Assembly: GCF_038396675.1 (NCBI RefSeq)
Contig: NC_088925.1
Span: 58,708,501-58,772,500 of the forward strand
Direction of reading: 5' to 3'
DNA from: Hydra vulgaris
Taxonomy: Eukaryota; Cnidaria; Hydrozoa; Anthoathecata; Hydridae
Length of the DNA stretch: 64,000 nucleotides
Of this stretch, positions 45,190 through 59,649 are shown piece after piece. The notes beneath the pieces were generated by a model. That model did not search any database and was not told the DNA's origin. It worked only from the letters and a program-made list of their open reading frames with translations. The position numbers and the translations under genes are program-made. The first letter of the stretch is position 1; each line of letters begins with the position of its first letter.

Positions 45190-45960
45190 GATAATATGTT
45201 TTTAAACCTTGTCTAGAAGAGTCTGGGCACTAGAAGAATATGGGAGCATCATTAAAAATATTAATGCCAATATGACAATAGTTTTCCATACAAGGAGAAA
45301 TAAAGCAGTTTGCAGAGAATCAGAAGTAAAGAAATAACAATCACAAGTGGCAGGTGCTAACCTTGCAATCAATTGTATATAGGGTTTCTATGATAAAAAA
45401 AAGATGAAAAGTAGAGGATTTAGAGTGTTGTCATTCATTAATATAAGAAATCAACAATATTGAAATAGTTATTTGAAGAAAGTAACTGAAATTTTTGTTA
45501 AAATCGGTCAAGCCCTCAAGCAAGCCTCAAGCTGTCATAATCACAAGAGATCCGATTCAAAGTCAAGAATGTGAAGAATAATTTAGAAGATTTAGTTTAG
45601 ATGATCATAAATTTAGATGAGAAACAATACGGGGCCAAGGATGAAATTTTGTGGTACCCCAGAAGTTAATGGAAATAAAGATTGTTAGCATTTGAAGAAT
45701 GAATCATTTTTAGTAAATTTCTCCAGTTTCAGTAATTTTCTTTAGTTTCAATAACTTCTGAAACAATATCGGACTAAGGATATAACCTTGAGACCCCCAG
45801 AAGTTAATGATAATGATGAAGAGTGTTGATCTTCAAGGGTAACTTTAATAAAATATTTTCAGATATACCATTTGACACAAGGTTACAGCAACCACAATGC
45901 CAGACTTAACTGCAAACCATTCAACTATTCTTGTCACAATTTTTTCCTATAAATAATTTA
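45190..45960 (-). pseudogene. LINE reverse-transcriptase pieces in the exon A-B intron
   Basis: On the minus strand, a SGGLKVISLVRYCF stretch (near 45790) and SGVPQNFILGPVLFLI (near 45650) both match the SGVPQGSILGPVLF box of LINE RT. A thumb-like ATCDCYFFTSDSLQTALF stretch is near 45330. Two adjacent RT boxes suggest a local duplication. It is heavily decayed. Confidence 0.7.
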
Positions 45961-46189
45961 TTGTGAAACCAAGTATAGATTCTTTCATTATTTAACAAAC
46001 ATATAAATATAATTGGAAACAAGAATTATCTGAAATTAAGTTTAGCATTAACTAACAGAACCTTCTTTAGTTTAATAAATCAAATTATATTTCCATAAGT
46101 TCATTATTATATCTCCATAATTACATCTCCATTGCCTGACTCTAGGTTCACTGTATCACTCTAGGTTCTGTATATAAAAAGACTTCCTG

Positions 46190-47240
46190 CTTAGACTCTT
46201 CTACAACTTGTGGTCCGGACAACATATCTGTTATAGTTCTCTGGAACTGTCATCTATACTTTGAAAACTGTTTAACAAGTGTTTATCAGTCTTGTTTTCC
46301 AGCCTGCTGACACAAAGTTTTTGAGTCTTTAATTAACAAACATTTAATCTCTCATCTTGAATCTAATAACTTACTTTCTGATCATCAATATTGATGTTCA
46401 CGTTCTACTGCTGATTTGTTAACAGTAATAACCGATAGGTTTTATCATGCATTAGATAGATGTGAAGTGGTTAGGGCTATCGCTTTTTACATTTCTAAAA
46501 CCTTTGATAAAGTTTAACATGCTGGTCTTCTCCATAAGCTTTCTTCTTTAGGTGTATCAGGTAACATCTTTAAGACTATTAAATCCTTCCTTACCAATTA
46601 AAGTATAAAAGTTGTCCTCAATGGACAGCACTCTTCTTCATTTCCTGTAACTTCAAGGGTTCCTTAAGGTTCTATCCTTGGCCCTATACTTTAAATTTAC
46701 ATTAACAATCTCCCAGAAATTCTCACATCTAAAGTGGCATTGTACGCTGATGATACTACCATTTTTTCTTGTCTTAATAATTTGAGCTTTGAAAAGAACT
46801 CACTTCTGCTACAGCAAAGGGTTCTCAGTAGATATTGAACTTTAACTAAAATAAAACTTAATTTTTTTCAGCTAATCATTATTGCTATAACCTAGATCTT
46901 CCTATATTTCCTATATTTTGTCTAGGATTAACACTTACTTTTGATCTTTCTTGGAAACCATGTATATCAAATCCGTTGCAAAAGTAGGGCAGATTTTTCG
47001 AATCTAGAGCAGATCTTCAAATAGTGGATCTTCGAAAAGTTGGACCTGCTTTTGAAGCCAACATTCAACCATTGTCACATGTAATGTTGCTACTCTTTCT
47101 CTTTTCTATAAATACTATAATGGACACTGCCCTAAAGAGCTTAGCGTCTCTTGTGGCATCTACTAAAATCCATTCTCGTATTACTTGTCATTCAATTAAA
47201 TCTCATCCTTTTACTGTGACTGTTCCTAAGTGCTCCTAAT
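46190..47240 (+). pseudogene. Jockey-like LINE RT, plus strand, with YADD box
   Basis: Across shifted frames: NNLLSDHQY, then FYHALDRCEVVRAIAFYISK with TFDKV (palm), then VLNGQHSSSFPVTS, PGSILGPIL-like, and ALYADDTTIFS, the catalytic YADD. The end has SLVASTKIHSRITCHSIKSH followed by PFTVTVPKCS, the family C terminus. Many stops. It is the same family as the plus-strand LINE at 22330-25700. Confidence 0.85.
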
Positions 47241-47274
47241 GTTTTTATTCGTCTGTTAATCGATATCTTGCTTT

Positions 47275-47655
47275 ATAAACTTCATCTCTTCCAGTAACTT
47301 CCAACTTTAATAGTGGTTTCTTGCAGCCTTATTCGAAGTAAATATCTTTAACTAAAAAATAAATAAAATCTCCATAAGTGAATGCTTAAATTTTTTTTGA
47401 AATAAAAAATTTTGAACAGAATTAGAATAGCTTTTTTTGAATAAAATTTGAATATTATTTTAGTTTTTATTTCACTTGTTTAATGTTTGTAGTAGAATAT
47501 TTCTATTTTTTAAACTATTTTCAAGAAACAAAAAATAAACTTCATCTCTTCCAGTAACTTCCAACTTTAATAGTGGTTTCTTGCAGCCTTATTCGAAGTA
47601 AAGATCTTTAACCAAAAAATAAATAAAATCTCCATAAGTGAATGCTTTCAAGAAA
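47275..47655. repeat. Direct duplication of a LINE 3' tail, about 115 bp, copies 260 bp apart
   Basis: ataaacttcatctcttccag ... aagtgaatgctt occurs at 47275-47390 and again at 47536-47648 with one or two changes. Confidence 0.9.
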
Positions 47656-47726
47656 CAAAAAATTTTTACAAAAATTATTAAACTAATAAAAGTGTTTACA
47701 ATTTAAATAAAACTTTTTTCCTCACT

Positions 47727-47797
47727 ATCTTAAAAATATTGCACCATCTTAAAAATATTGCACTATCTTAAAAATATTGCACTATCTTAAAAATATT
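47727..47797. repeat. Tandem repeat, 18-bp unit, four copies
   Basis: atcttaaaaatattgcac repeats four times. Confidence 0.95.
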
Positions 47798-48087
47798 ATT
47801 ACTGTAGCTCGATATATGTTTGATTTTTGAGAATGATCTTGTTATGTCACTGGATATTACAGGCGTTGCTGCAATTTTCATTTGATAAAACTTTATTCAT
47901 AGTACAGTCATTCTGGGTAATTTTAAATGCCTTGAGCTAGTTTTATCTCTACATAAAATTTTTTACAAACCAGATAACAAAATGTTTTAAAGGGTGTTTT
48001 GATGATCTCTTTTTTACAGATTGTGTGATCATTTTTTTAATTTTTTGTTAATTCTTTTTGTTAATAATTTAATTCTTCACTCATATG

Positions 48088-48248
<161 letters not shown>

Positions 48249-48539
48249 AATTCTTTACTCATACTGTTTTTTAGAAAAAACTAAATATTACAGTTTAGGT
48301 TTACAAAAAGTTATGGTTATAACATTAGGAATCTAAATGAAATTAAAGTAACTTAAAGTAAATTCCGCAACCAACAGGTCATCACTCATTGTATTAACGC
48401 TCTTACCAATTATTATGGACTCTTTTAGACAAAAAATATTATGAAAACCAGATTTTTTAGCACTTTTAAAAAAGTACGACTTTGGAGGCCATACCCAACC
48501 ATTAAAAGGAAAATTTTTTAAGAGGATAAGAATTTAATA

Positions 48540-49775
48540 AAAAAATTTGAATGGTGAAAATGGCAAGCACAATAAAGAGATACAACCTTAGCAGATGCTA
48601 ATTCAGCAATTGATTGAATATATGGTTTCCATGAGAGCTCATTAGTGAACAATAATCTCAGAAGTCATAAAGAAGAGGACTCAGTGAGAGGGTTGCCAAC
48701 TATTGATAAAGTGGTTAGAAAGAAGTGATTTAACAATCTTAAAATTTATTTTTGCATTTATTAAATAGTTTAGAGAAAATTGAAGAGAGTTCCTGAGAAT
48801 GCTTTTGTTAGAATATCACAGAAATGTTGTCTGGACTACAAGCCATAGCATTGTTTAATTTATAACTTTAGCAACGGAAGCTGGAGTGATTTAAAAGTCT
48901 AGCAATGAGTTAACTTGTTTAAATGGAATGTAAAGAAGATAATGGTTGTGAGATTCCAGAGTTGAATTAGAAAAAAAGTTCTTTACAAATAGGTCTGCCT
49001 TATCCTTGGAAGAGGTAATAAGATCAGTTCGATGAACAAGAGATGGAATGTTAGATCTACCCTTGTTAATGATGCTGTTTAATATTTTCCAAAAGTCTTT
49101 AGAGCCTAACTTAATAAGATACAGGATTTAGTGAACTGATAATAATGGAGCATAGCATCAGACAGCAGTTTTTTACATCAATTTCTTGCAATAATAAATA
49201 TCTATTTGTTCTCAAGAAAATCGTTCTTCTAAAAAAGATTAAAAAATGACTACAATTAGATATAGCTGCTGCACAAGAGGGTGAAAAACGTGGGGTAGAA
49301 TGAGGCTTGACTTTAAACTTACAAAAATAAATTAAAGTTTTCACTCCTGTCTGGATCTAGAAGGTTTTATCAAAGGCATATTTATCAGCCGGGAGAGATA
49401 ATACATCAGCCCAAGTCAGCTTTAGAGTAGTAGTAAATAGTACGACGATACAATGTGTCCAAAGAAGAAGTAAAAAATGAAAGATTTATAGAGATTATGG
49501 TCAGAAACATTCAAGGGAGAAAAAGGAGGAACTTAACACAAGCTAGAGTCAGAGACAAGACACAAATCAAGGAGTGAAGGTAAGTGATCAGGTTTGTCTG
49601 GAAAACTAGTCTCAAAGTTAACACTTTGAGTAAGAGATTAAGAAATGAAAAAATTTTAGGCTTTAGTGCCAGAAGGGTCAGTGGCGTTAGAGCTGAGCCA
49701 TTCAGTGTGATGAGGATTAAAGTCACCAATAACAACAATGTTGGTAGAGGGGTAATACATAATGAGAAGCATTCA
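48540..49775 (-). pseudogene. LINE endonuclease-to-RT region in the exon A-B intron
   Basis: On the minus strand from 49775: NIVVIGDFNPHHTEWLSSNA, then DKPDHLPSLLDLCLVSDSSL (endonuclease motifs). A linker with LGSKDFWKILNSIINKGRSN follows, then TDLITSSKDKADLFVKNFFS and ITPASVAKVI before the RT palm. A thumb-like LASAKVVSLYCACHFHH lies near 48590. The RT palm is missing. It is the same family as the LINE at 46190, in opposite orientation. Confidence 0.8.
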
Positions 49776-49794
49776 AACGACCTTTGTAAAACTT

Positions 49795-50290
49795 TAATAA
49801 ACCTATTCCATTTGCAGAAAAACATCCCCATACAGAAATAGTTTCCCTACCACCTTGTGCACTTGTTGTAAGATTAAATAGTAATTTTTTTCATTAAGAA
49901 GAGGACTTACAAACTTACAATTCTTTCTATTTATGACTTCAAAATGTGATTTATTGCTAAATACCACATGGTGCCATTGATTTCGAGTCCAATCAACAAC
50001 TCGCTTGGTGTTTTTTACACCAAGCGAGTTTCTTCTTTTTCTGAGCCTTATTTTAATAACAACGTTGTTTATGCACATAACTTTTCAACCCATTTTCTAA
50101 CAAAAAACAACGACAAACTGTTCTTGCACTAACGGTTTTTTCTTTTGCAGCATTCAACTCCATAGCAATTTTTCTAGTTGAATCAGTACGATTTTTTTTA
50201 GCAAGTGTCGCTATATAGCGGTCTTCTGTAGAATTGGTGCATACTTTTCATCTACGACATCCTTGACCTGATCAATTTTACAAACATATA
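49795..50290 (-). pseudogene. Tc1-like transposase fragment with a hairpin insertion
   Basis: On the minus strand, RRNSLGVKNTKRVVDWTRNQ then WHHVVFSNKSHFEV resembles WT.dQW..VifSDESkF of Tc1 transposases (first Asp/Glu box, here altered to Asn). Shifted downstream frames give a SVWGCFSANG-like stretch (near 49820). A 14-bp hairpin at 49998-50030 lies within the SLGVKNTKR stretch. It is truncated at both ends. Confidence 0.75.
49998..50030. repeat. Perfect hairpin, 14-bp arms, within Tc1 remnant
   Basis: aactcgcttggtgt at 49998-50011 mirrors acaccaagcgagtt at 50017-50030. Confidence 0.93.
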
Positions 50291-50877
50291 CAAAAATCTG
50301 ACCAACATTTTTGTTTTATGTTTGTAAAATTGTTCGTTTCTAAGATGAATAATGAACAAAATTTTTAATTTTATGTGCACATTTTAAATGACTAATGTAA
50401 ATGCATTTCAAAATACATTACCTCTCAACAATATGATTAATGCATACACAAATTTTAATACAATCTCATTTTAAGAGGTTGTGTTATAATTTTGACCAGT
50501 ACATTATATATACCCCATAAATGGGGTACCTTGATACAAACATCATTAAAAATGTGAATATTAAGTATAAAACTTAGAGAAAAGGTTGATTTTTACTTAA
50601 AAGACAAACAAATTAGTTAATATAACCCAAATAGTTCATCCAATAGTCCAACAAATTTCAGAAATCCAGATAATATATCATTTTAAATGTCATTCTTAAG
50701 CGTCAATAAATAATGGCTTTGTATCGAAATTATATCTAGTAGTATTTTATTTTCATAAATTTTTTAAAAATTGACTGTAAGTAATAGAAGAAATGATTTT
50801 TAGAATTGATTATGACACAATGGAGTACTTTTCTACAGTTTTAGGGCCCCCCACAAAATAATCGCTTTATTTTTTGT

Positions 50878-51305
50878 ATCAACTTGTTTTTTCAATAATT
50901 TTTTTTAATGAAGTAAAGAACCTACAGGTTCTAGTTTAAATATTGTTGTTTAAAATAATGTTATTTACAAATAGACACATTGAATAACATACCTAATGCC
51001 TAATGGTATTTAATGATATAATTTTTTTGTCAAAGCATAGCTCTTGTAGTAACTGTTTCATTATTTGAAAATGGTGAAACAGTTACATGTATCAACTTGT
51101 TTTTTCAATAATTTTTTTTAATGAAGTAAAGAACCTACAGGTTCTAGTTTAAATATTGTTGTTTAAAATAATGTTATTTACAAATAGACACATTGAATAA
51201 AATACCTAATGCCTAATGGTATTTAATGATATAATTTTTTTTGTCAAAGCATAGCTCTTGTAGTAACTGTTTCATTATTTGAAAATGGTGAAACAGTTAC
51301 ATGTA
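50878..51305. repeat. Exact tandem duplication, 214-bp unit, two copies
   Basis: 50878-51091 and 51092-51305 are nearly identical (one ataacat/ataaaat difference and one extra T). Each unit ends in a hairpin (aactgtttca ... tgaaacagtt). It is non-coding, in the exon A-B intron. Confidence 0.95.
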
Positions 51306-51397
51306 CACAATCATAATCACAAATCTTAAGATGCCTCCACAATTACAATGTTTCATGGTGAAAATCTTTTAAAAATAAGGGTCTTGCACCATATTAT

Positions 51398-51486
51398 ATT
51401 TGATAACACACCATATTTAATAATACATCATTAACTTTTCTAAGAAAAGTTAATGATGTATTATTAAATATGGTGTGTTATCAAAT
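51398..51486. repeat. Near-perfect palindrome, 44-bp arms, 1-nt loop
   Basis: atttgataacacaccatatt ... cttttct (51398-51441) is mirrored at 51443-51486. It lies about 190 bp upstream of exon B. Confidence 0.95.
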
Positions 51487-51672
51487 ACATTTTTTTAAAA
51501 TATTATTTAAAATTACTAAAAATTGTTAACAAAAATTAAATATTATTTGAAATTATTTTTAAATTTTAAAGGTGTTTATTTCCCCTACACACATATTTGT
51601 TATATTTGTTTTTATATGTTAAATATATTTTCAATTCTGTAACTAATTTTAAGATTAAAAAGATTTGTTTAG

Positions 51673-51930
51673 AAAATTTTGATAAAGTTTGTCATGTTTT
51701 GGTCAAACGGCTTTCACATGATTGGAAGGTATTTGCTCGTTGGTTTAAAATAGATGACATAAGTACTATAGTTGAATCTATTGACCAAGATAATAACAGT
51801 GATTCAATAAAAATGGAGTCGTTTCTTGAAGTAATCTTTCAAAGATTTCCAATAGACTACAAAGAAGTAATCGCTAATTCTTTGGAATTATCAGGGCGAC
51901 GTGATATTTTATTTAATGTTGGGTTAGATG
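51673..51930 (+). CDS. Death-fold domain exon B (host gene)
   Basis: It is bounded by acceptor ttgtttag (ending 51672) and donor gtaaaa (51931). The length is 258 bp, identical to exon A, with the same phase-1 junctions. It encodes NFDKVCHVLVKRLSHDWKVF, then DDISTIVESIDQDNNSDSIK, MESFLEVIFQRFPIDYKEVI and LSGRRDILFNVGLD. Aligned with A and C, the constant positions are L.kr.S.DWK.FAr, the I...ID.d middle, KM..FL....., Y+E.I..SL and a final R.D....., a death-domain-like helix pattern. It lies about 6.8 kb from exon A. The gtaaaa donor is weaker than the gtaag of A and C. Confidence 0.75.
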
Positions 51931-53397
<1,467 letters not shown>

Positions 53398-55749
53398 AGG
53401 GCTTGTGATGAAGCAGGCCTAATTGCGCCACGCTTGTGAAACATGCCCATAAATGGTATTTTTAAACCTTCTAGCGTGATAAACAACGCTTGCTCAGCTT
53501 ATAACGAGAGTAAAAAATCACACTCGTTCAAAAGTTTGGGACAGAAAAAATAATAAGCTTTTATATGGTTTTTTTTATAAAATATTTGTAATTAAATTTT
53601 TTAGGTAATGATAAAACTTGTTGATTTAACAGTAAAACTCTGTCTTCCTTATACTTATATCCTTATACGAAGTACTTATATAAAATATAAGCATTACATC
53701 ACTTGCTTTCTGTGTGTTTCTGTTTTGCTGTTTTGTCAGCATTTTTCCGTTTTGCACTAACATAATAAATGAACAGTTTGAAGTCGTTACAGCTAATTTC
53801 AATAATGGAATGTTAACTATTTTAACCAAGTGCACGTGGAAACACAATGTAAATATAAAAATGTGCAAATGAAATGGGAAATTAAGAAATAACTATAAGA
53901 ATGTTAAAGCTTCTGAATGTTTTTAATTTTGGAAAAATGTCATGTAATTTTTATTTGATTTATCGTTAATAATAAATATTCCACACATCGTTTATAATAA
54001 AAATAAATTTTCATAGTAGAGATTTTTTTAAATTCATTTTTGTATATAGTATAGGTTTTTTATTAACTATTATCTATCTTAAATTAATTAAATTAATAAA
54101 TTTGTTTCTGCTGTTTAGAATGTCCGCAATCAAGAGTATTCCAAAAGGAAACAAAGTAATGTTGTCAACATTTATGAAATGGAAAGTTGAAGAGGTAATA
54201 GGCTTTGGGAACTGAAATTACCAACAGAATTACATACATTATTGAAATATACTGCAAAGTTTGTACAAGAAATAGGGAAGCGGTATAGTAAATTTAGATA
54301 TGACTTTGGTTGTTGTAGATCAAGCATTATGCTCAGTCAGAAATATTAAGGGAAATGTTATACCCAGACTTATAAATACTTTAATCAGTAGGTTTATTAG
54401 CATGAAGAAAGAGTCTGAGATTTATCACGCCTTGCGGTTCATTGACCCACAGAACTGGACTGACAAGAAAGAGTTTGGTGTGGGTGAAATAAAGTTTTTC
54501 TACACACATTTTAAAACACCATTGGAATATTCCAATTTTAATGAAAAGTTAATTATTCAAGAATGGAAACTATTTTTCATTCGTGCAAAAACAAATCTAG
54601 AAGCAATGGTACGCAATGGCCAGACAAGAGAAATTTGGAGGTCAACATTCTTGTACAAAAAGTCAAAGTTTCCTAATTTATTAAAAGTTCTATTAATTAT
54701 TTTAACGATTTCCAAATCAAGCTCAAGCATGGAGGGAATGTTTAGCACAGTTACTAGCATATTATCAGATCAGTGCTTATCCATTAGTCACAATATGTTA
54801 AATAATAGCATTATGATATTAGGAAACCATGGAAGCTGGTCAAAAGAAGAAATAATTCTCATAAAAATGCGAGCAAAATATATTTATTTGAATAAGAGAC
54901 GATTACTTCAGGTTGATGATGACCCAGATGACTATAAGACAACAGCATCATTAATTCCAAATCAAGTTCTCGATGTTGACAATGAAATAGACAGTGCTGA
55001 TGAAGATATGACTGACGAATTAGCAGCATTCAGTTTCGAAAATGTATAAGCGGAAAGACTGCTGACAACAGTTTAGGGGAAAATCTGTTATTTAACTTAC
55101 AGCTAATAGTTTTGAAGAAGAATTTCAAATTATTCTTGTTTTATCAAATAATTTTTTGACGATAAAAAAAAGCGTTATTTAAATAAGTAATTATAAAAAA
55201 AAATATTTAATAATTATTACGAAATAATAGTATAATATAAAATAATATAAAAGTTACGAAAAAAATTAATTTTTAAAAGAATATCAAGAAATATAAAAAC
55301 CGTTAATCGTAAATATTAAGTTAACAGTGTTTTAAATACATATCAAAACAACGAAAGCAAAAAAATTTTGCCGCAAATTTATTCTTCAATACTATTATTA
55401 GAACTTATTAAGCACTTGCGTTTTTGTTTGATTGTGTTTTTTTTTACCATTTATAGTTTAAAAAAATAGCGATCTGGCGCAAATAAAAAACAAGAAGTTG
55501 GGAAGTATAAAAAACTACATTGTTGAAGTAATATAAATGTGCTGTTGAAGATACTACTTCAAACATTGACAAATGAAAGTTGTATAGCAAATAAAAAGCT
55601 TTTTATAAACACAGTCTTCTGCAATTTTCAAATTTCAAGATCGCTCTCGCGGCCCTGATCCCAAGCGCGCATAATTGCGCTCTATGACAACATTATAATT
55701 TTACGAGCGTGACATAACACGCTTGGCAATTTTCTTCATCACAAGCCCT
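53398..55749 (+). mobile_element. hAT element in the exon B-C intron
   Basis: The ends are agggcttgtgatgaag at 53398-53413 and the exact mirror ending at 55749. Subterminal GC-rich strings recur (for example gcgccacgcttgtgaaac near 53424 and gcgtgacataacacgcttgg near 55706). An 8-bp target duplication was not clear. However, the words aggtg(c/t)agttataatacatta occur about 25-55 bp outside both ends, so the flanks may share a longer repeat. Confidence 0.75.
54120..55049 (+). pseudogene. hAT transposase C-terminal half with remnant N terminus
   Basis: The start ATG at 54120 gives MSAIKSIPKGNKVMLSTFMK and then breaks by frameshift (KVCTRN remnant). The long frame from 54300 to 55049 reads IYHALRFIDPQNWTDKKEFG, then FPNLLKVLLIILTISKSSSS and MEGMFSTVTSILSD, the hAT dimerisation signature (SSxxE..FS). 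It ends with an acidic tail (DEDMTDELAAFSFENV). The central RNase-H-like core with its catalytic acids is missing, so it cannot be an active transposase. The long open C-terminal frame could merely be young, or might have been kept as a dimerisation module. Confidence 0.75.
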
Positions 55750-57637
55750 TCATTAATTACATTGCATTAATTAGGTGTAGTTATAATACATTAATTACAT
55801 TACATAGTTTGAAGTTTATGTAGGTTTATTATATTGATATTTGCATACACTTTTGTTTACATTTTCTTATAAAAAAACGAAGCATCTATTTGATGTTACA
55901 GAAAAACAGTGAAACTTATTATTAAACGCAAGCGAGATAGAGAAACTAAGCATGTGAAAAAAAAGTGTAATGACTTGGATTGTGCCATGACTTTGGGAAA
56001 ATTGGATATATGGCTAAAAGATATTAAGTTTTTGTTTTGGAACACCGTAAATGTCGCCAAGCAATAAAAAAAATGGACAACAACTAAGCTGGGTACATAA
56101 TGACAAATGAATTGACTGTTTTTCTTTTAGGGTTTGTCAAAAGTATCGAAATATTATCAATGCAACAAATTTAGTAACAATGAGATATAAATTCTGGAAA
56201 AGAACATACTTGTTGCACCACAACAAAGATGATGGGCATAAAGTATTTCTAAATATTGAGATTTAGAACATTTAAAATGTAGGTCAAAGTCTTGAAAAAA
56301 CAGTTTTGACATCAGTTTTAAGAACTACTGATAATCTTCAAGAAGAATTTTACTGACTTTTTTGGTCGTATTATTTTGTTGTTAAGAAGGATCTTGTCTT
56401 CAGAAAATTTCCTCAGCTGTGCGAGCTATGAAGGCTAAATGGAATTAAGTTAAATAAGAATAACTCAAGTGAAAAAGCTTGCAAAAATTTTGTTTTGTCA
56501 ATTTCGTCTGACATAAAATGTAACTTAAGTTTAGACTAAATGCTTATTTTATCTGAAGGTTCTATAGATAAAAATATTAATGAACAAGAAACAATTTTTT
56601 TTAGGATTTGTTAGAAATGGTAATCCAATAACTATGTTTGGTGGTAATAATTCACCACTAACAGTTGATGCCAATGTTATGTTAAATGCAACAGAAATTT
56701 GTTTTGAAAAATTTAACAACAGAAAAAAAGGATCAAGATTTAAATTTGACCAATATCTATGCAAAAACTGTAAATGTTAACTTTGATGGTGCATTTTATT
56801 CAAGATGTTGTTAAATCACTAACAGCATATCAATATCAGATTGCGAAAAAAAATTTTAATTTGTTAGATTTGTGCATAAAGTTGATGCAAAAATTACTGT
56901 TTTAAACACATTATCAGTTAATCCAAGCTCGAATATTGGACATTTACTAGATAATTTAAAAGTAAAACAAGATCAGTTAATCTATAAAAATATTAGTTGA
57001 CAATTAAGAAATACAAAAAAATGCTTTGAAACACTTGTCAAATTGATCAATAGATGTCACATAAAAAAAGGTTTTTGTTAATATTTAATGTTTATTTAAA
57101 CAATTTTAAAATAAAAATACATTAGAAAACATTAAATTTCCATTTATGAACATGTTTTTATCTTGATAAAAAATTTTCAGCATGTTGAAAATAATTTATG
57201 GCATACTCTGTCTTACTGTGTAAGACAGAGTATGCCATAAATTATTTAATTACTATGACATGCTTTTAATTGCTTTTTTATTTGCTTTTTTAAAATTCTG
57301 TTCAAAATAGAGACCTTTTTGTTTTTGGAAATACACCTTTTTGTTTATTAATAATAAAGTAAAATTTTGAAGATGTCAAACATTTTTTCTTTTCTTTATA
57401 CTATATATATGTATTAGGCGGTAGTGAGTAGTGGAAGAGCATGATCATTAATGGGGGGGGGGGGAGAGGGCGGTGAGGGAGAAAAAAGTGAATATTATTG
57501 TAGAATACTCAATTTTTTTAAATGTATTTTTATATATGCTGAAAAATATAACTTTTTTTTTCAGCTGTAATTTATAAAAAATATTTTTACAATTTTTAAA
57601 TTTTTAAAACATTTTAATTATTGAACTTTTTTTTTAG
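55750..57637. other. Decayed sequence of unknown origin before exon C
   Basis: Short open stretches such as LLDNLKVKQDQLIYKNI and NNSPLTVDANVMLNATEICF (56580-56780) suggest a dead coding sequence, but I recognise no family. A perfect hairpin lies at 57189-57247 and a G-rich, hAT-end-like spot at 57420-57475. Confidence 0.4.
57189..57247. repeat. Perfect hairpin, 27-bp arms, 5-nt loop
   Basis: aaataatttatggcatactc ... tctta (57189-57215) is mirrored exactly at 57221-57247. Confidence 0.97.
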
Positions 57638-57937
57638 AAAGTAGCCAATCGTTGAGTGACTCGTTGTTAGAAAGCCAATTACTGAGTGACTCGTTGCAAA
57701 AAATTTTAGTTAAAAGAGTGTCACCAGACTGGAAAAAGTTTGCTCGCCATACAGATTTGTCTAATGTTGACACTATTATAGAACATATTGATCATGACTT
57801 AAAGGATGACCAGTCTAAAATGGTTGCATTTCTTGATAGATTGTATCAACTCAAATCATTTAATTATAAAGATTTGATTGAACACTCTCTCAACATGTCT
57901 AATCGCTTTGATGTTATTTTGGAAATAGACATGGATA
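57638..57937 (+). CDS. Death-fold domain exon C (host gene)
   Basis: It follows acceptor tttttttttag (ending 57637) and precedes donor gtaaga (57938). The length is 300 bp, with phase 1 at both ends. It encodes about 100 residues: SQSLSDSLLESQLLSDSLQK (a short internal repeat LSDSLLESQLLSDSL extends the N side compared with A and B). LVKRVSPDWKKFARHTDLSN, VDTIIEHIDHDLKDDQSKMV, FLDRLYQLKSFNYKDLIEHS and MSNRFDVILEIDMD follow. It is the best-preserved match to the death-domain pattern (SPDWKkFARh.dLsnvdtIIe). The repeat accounts for most of the 42-bp length difference. It ends GATA/gtaag as in exon A. About 5.7 kb of intron separates it from exon B. Confidence 0.78.
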
Positions 57938-58047
57938 GTAAGATTTTTTTTTTGTTGATAAAACATGTTTAAAAGATTCAAAAAGATGTGTTTTATTTTT
58001 GAAATTTATTTATTTTAAATACAATTCAGTTATAACTTGAAAAATCA

Positions 58048-58228
<181 letters not shown>

Positions 58229-58393
58229 CATATTTAAAGAATTTTAAAATGTATTCTACTAAATAGAGTGTTCAATGTTCTTAAAAGAACAGAGAAATTA
58301 TAAATTAATTTCTAATGAGCATTTCTGATGAGTCTTTATTGATAAAACATAGTGTTAAATGAGAAAAAAATTTTGTTAAGTGATTTTCTACTA

Positions 58394-58556
<163 letters not shown>

Positions 58557-58792
58557 CAGTGCTGTTGTGAGGAGGGGGGGTGTGAAGTGTGCAAAGCACA
58601 CAGACGGCAAATTTCTAGAGGCGGCTAAGAAGTTTAAGATCAACAGTAAATGATTAATTGGCAAAAAAAATACATTGTTCTAATAACATTTGATCATTAT
58701 TTATGTAGTTTAAAATTACATCGATATTTCAATATTTAATTTTTGTTAACATTTTTTTTATAAAAGTGTCTATATAGATAATTCCAGAAATC

Positions 58793-58796
<4 letters not shown>
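58557..58796. mobile_element. hAT-style terminus copy 1 (duplicated at 59293)
   Basis: It begins CAGTGCTGTTGTGAGGAGGG and continues with gcacacagacggcaaatttc and taga-ggcggc, a CAG-start GC-rich terminus typical of some hAT elements. The same sequence recurs at 59293-59539, again preceded by a TA run. It joins a Chapaev-internal segment at 58793. Confidence 0.65.
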
Positions 58797-59539
<743 letters not shown>

Positions 59540-59649
59540 AGCATATTTTAGTACCAATATAGTTTGTTTGTTTGATTTGGTGGGTTTTCAATGTTGGTTT
59601 CAATATTATAATATCACAACATTATTTTTAATGTTACCATAATAACTTT

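Noticed and set aside
54300..55049. Domesticated host gene reading of the hAT C terminus
   Set aside because: It sits between inverted ends of a hAT and lacks independent gene structure; treated as a pseudogene until selection is shown.
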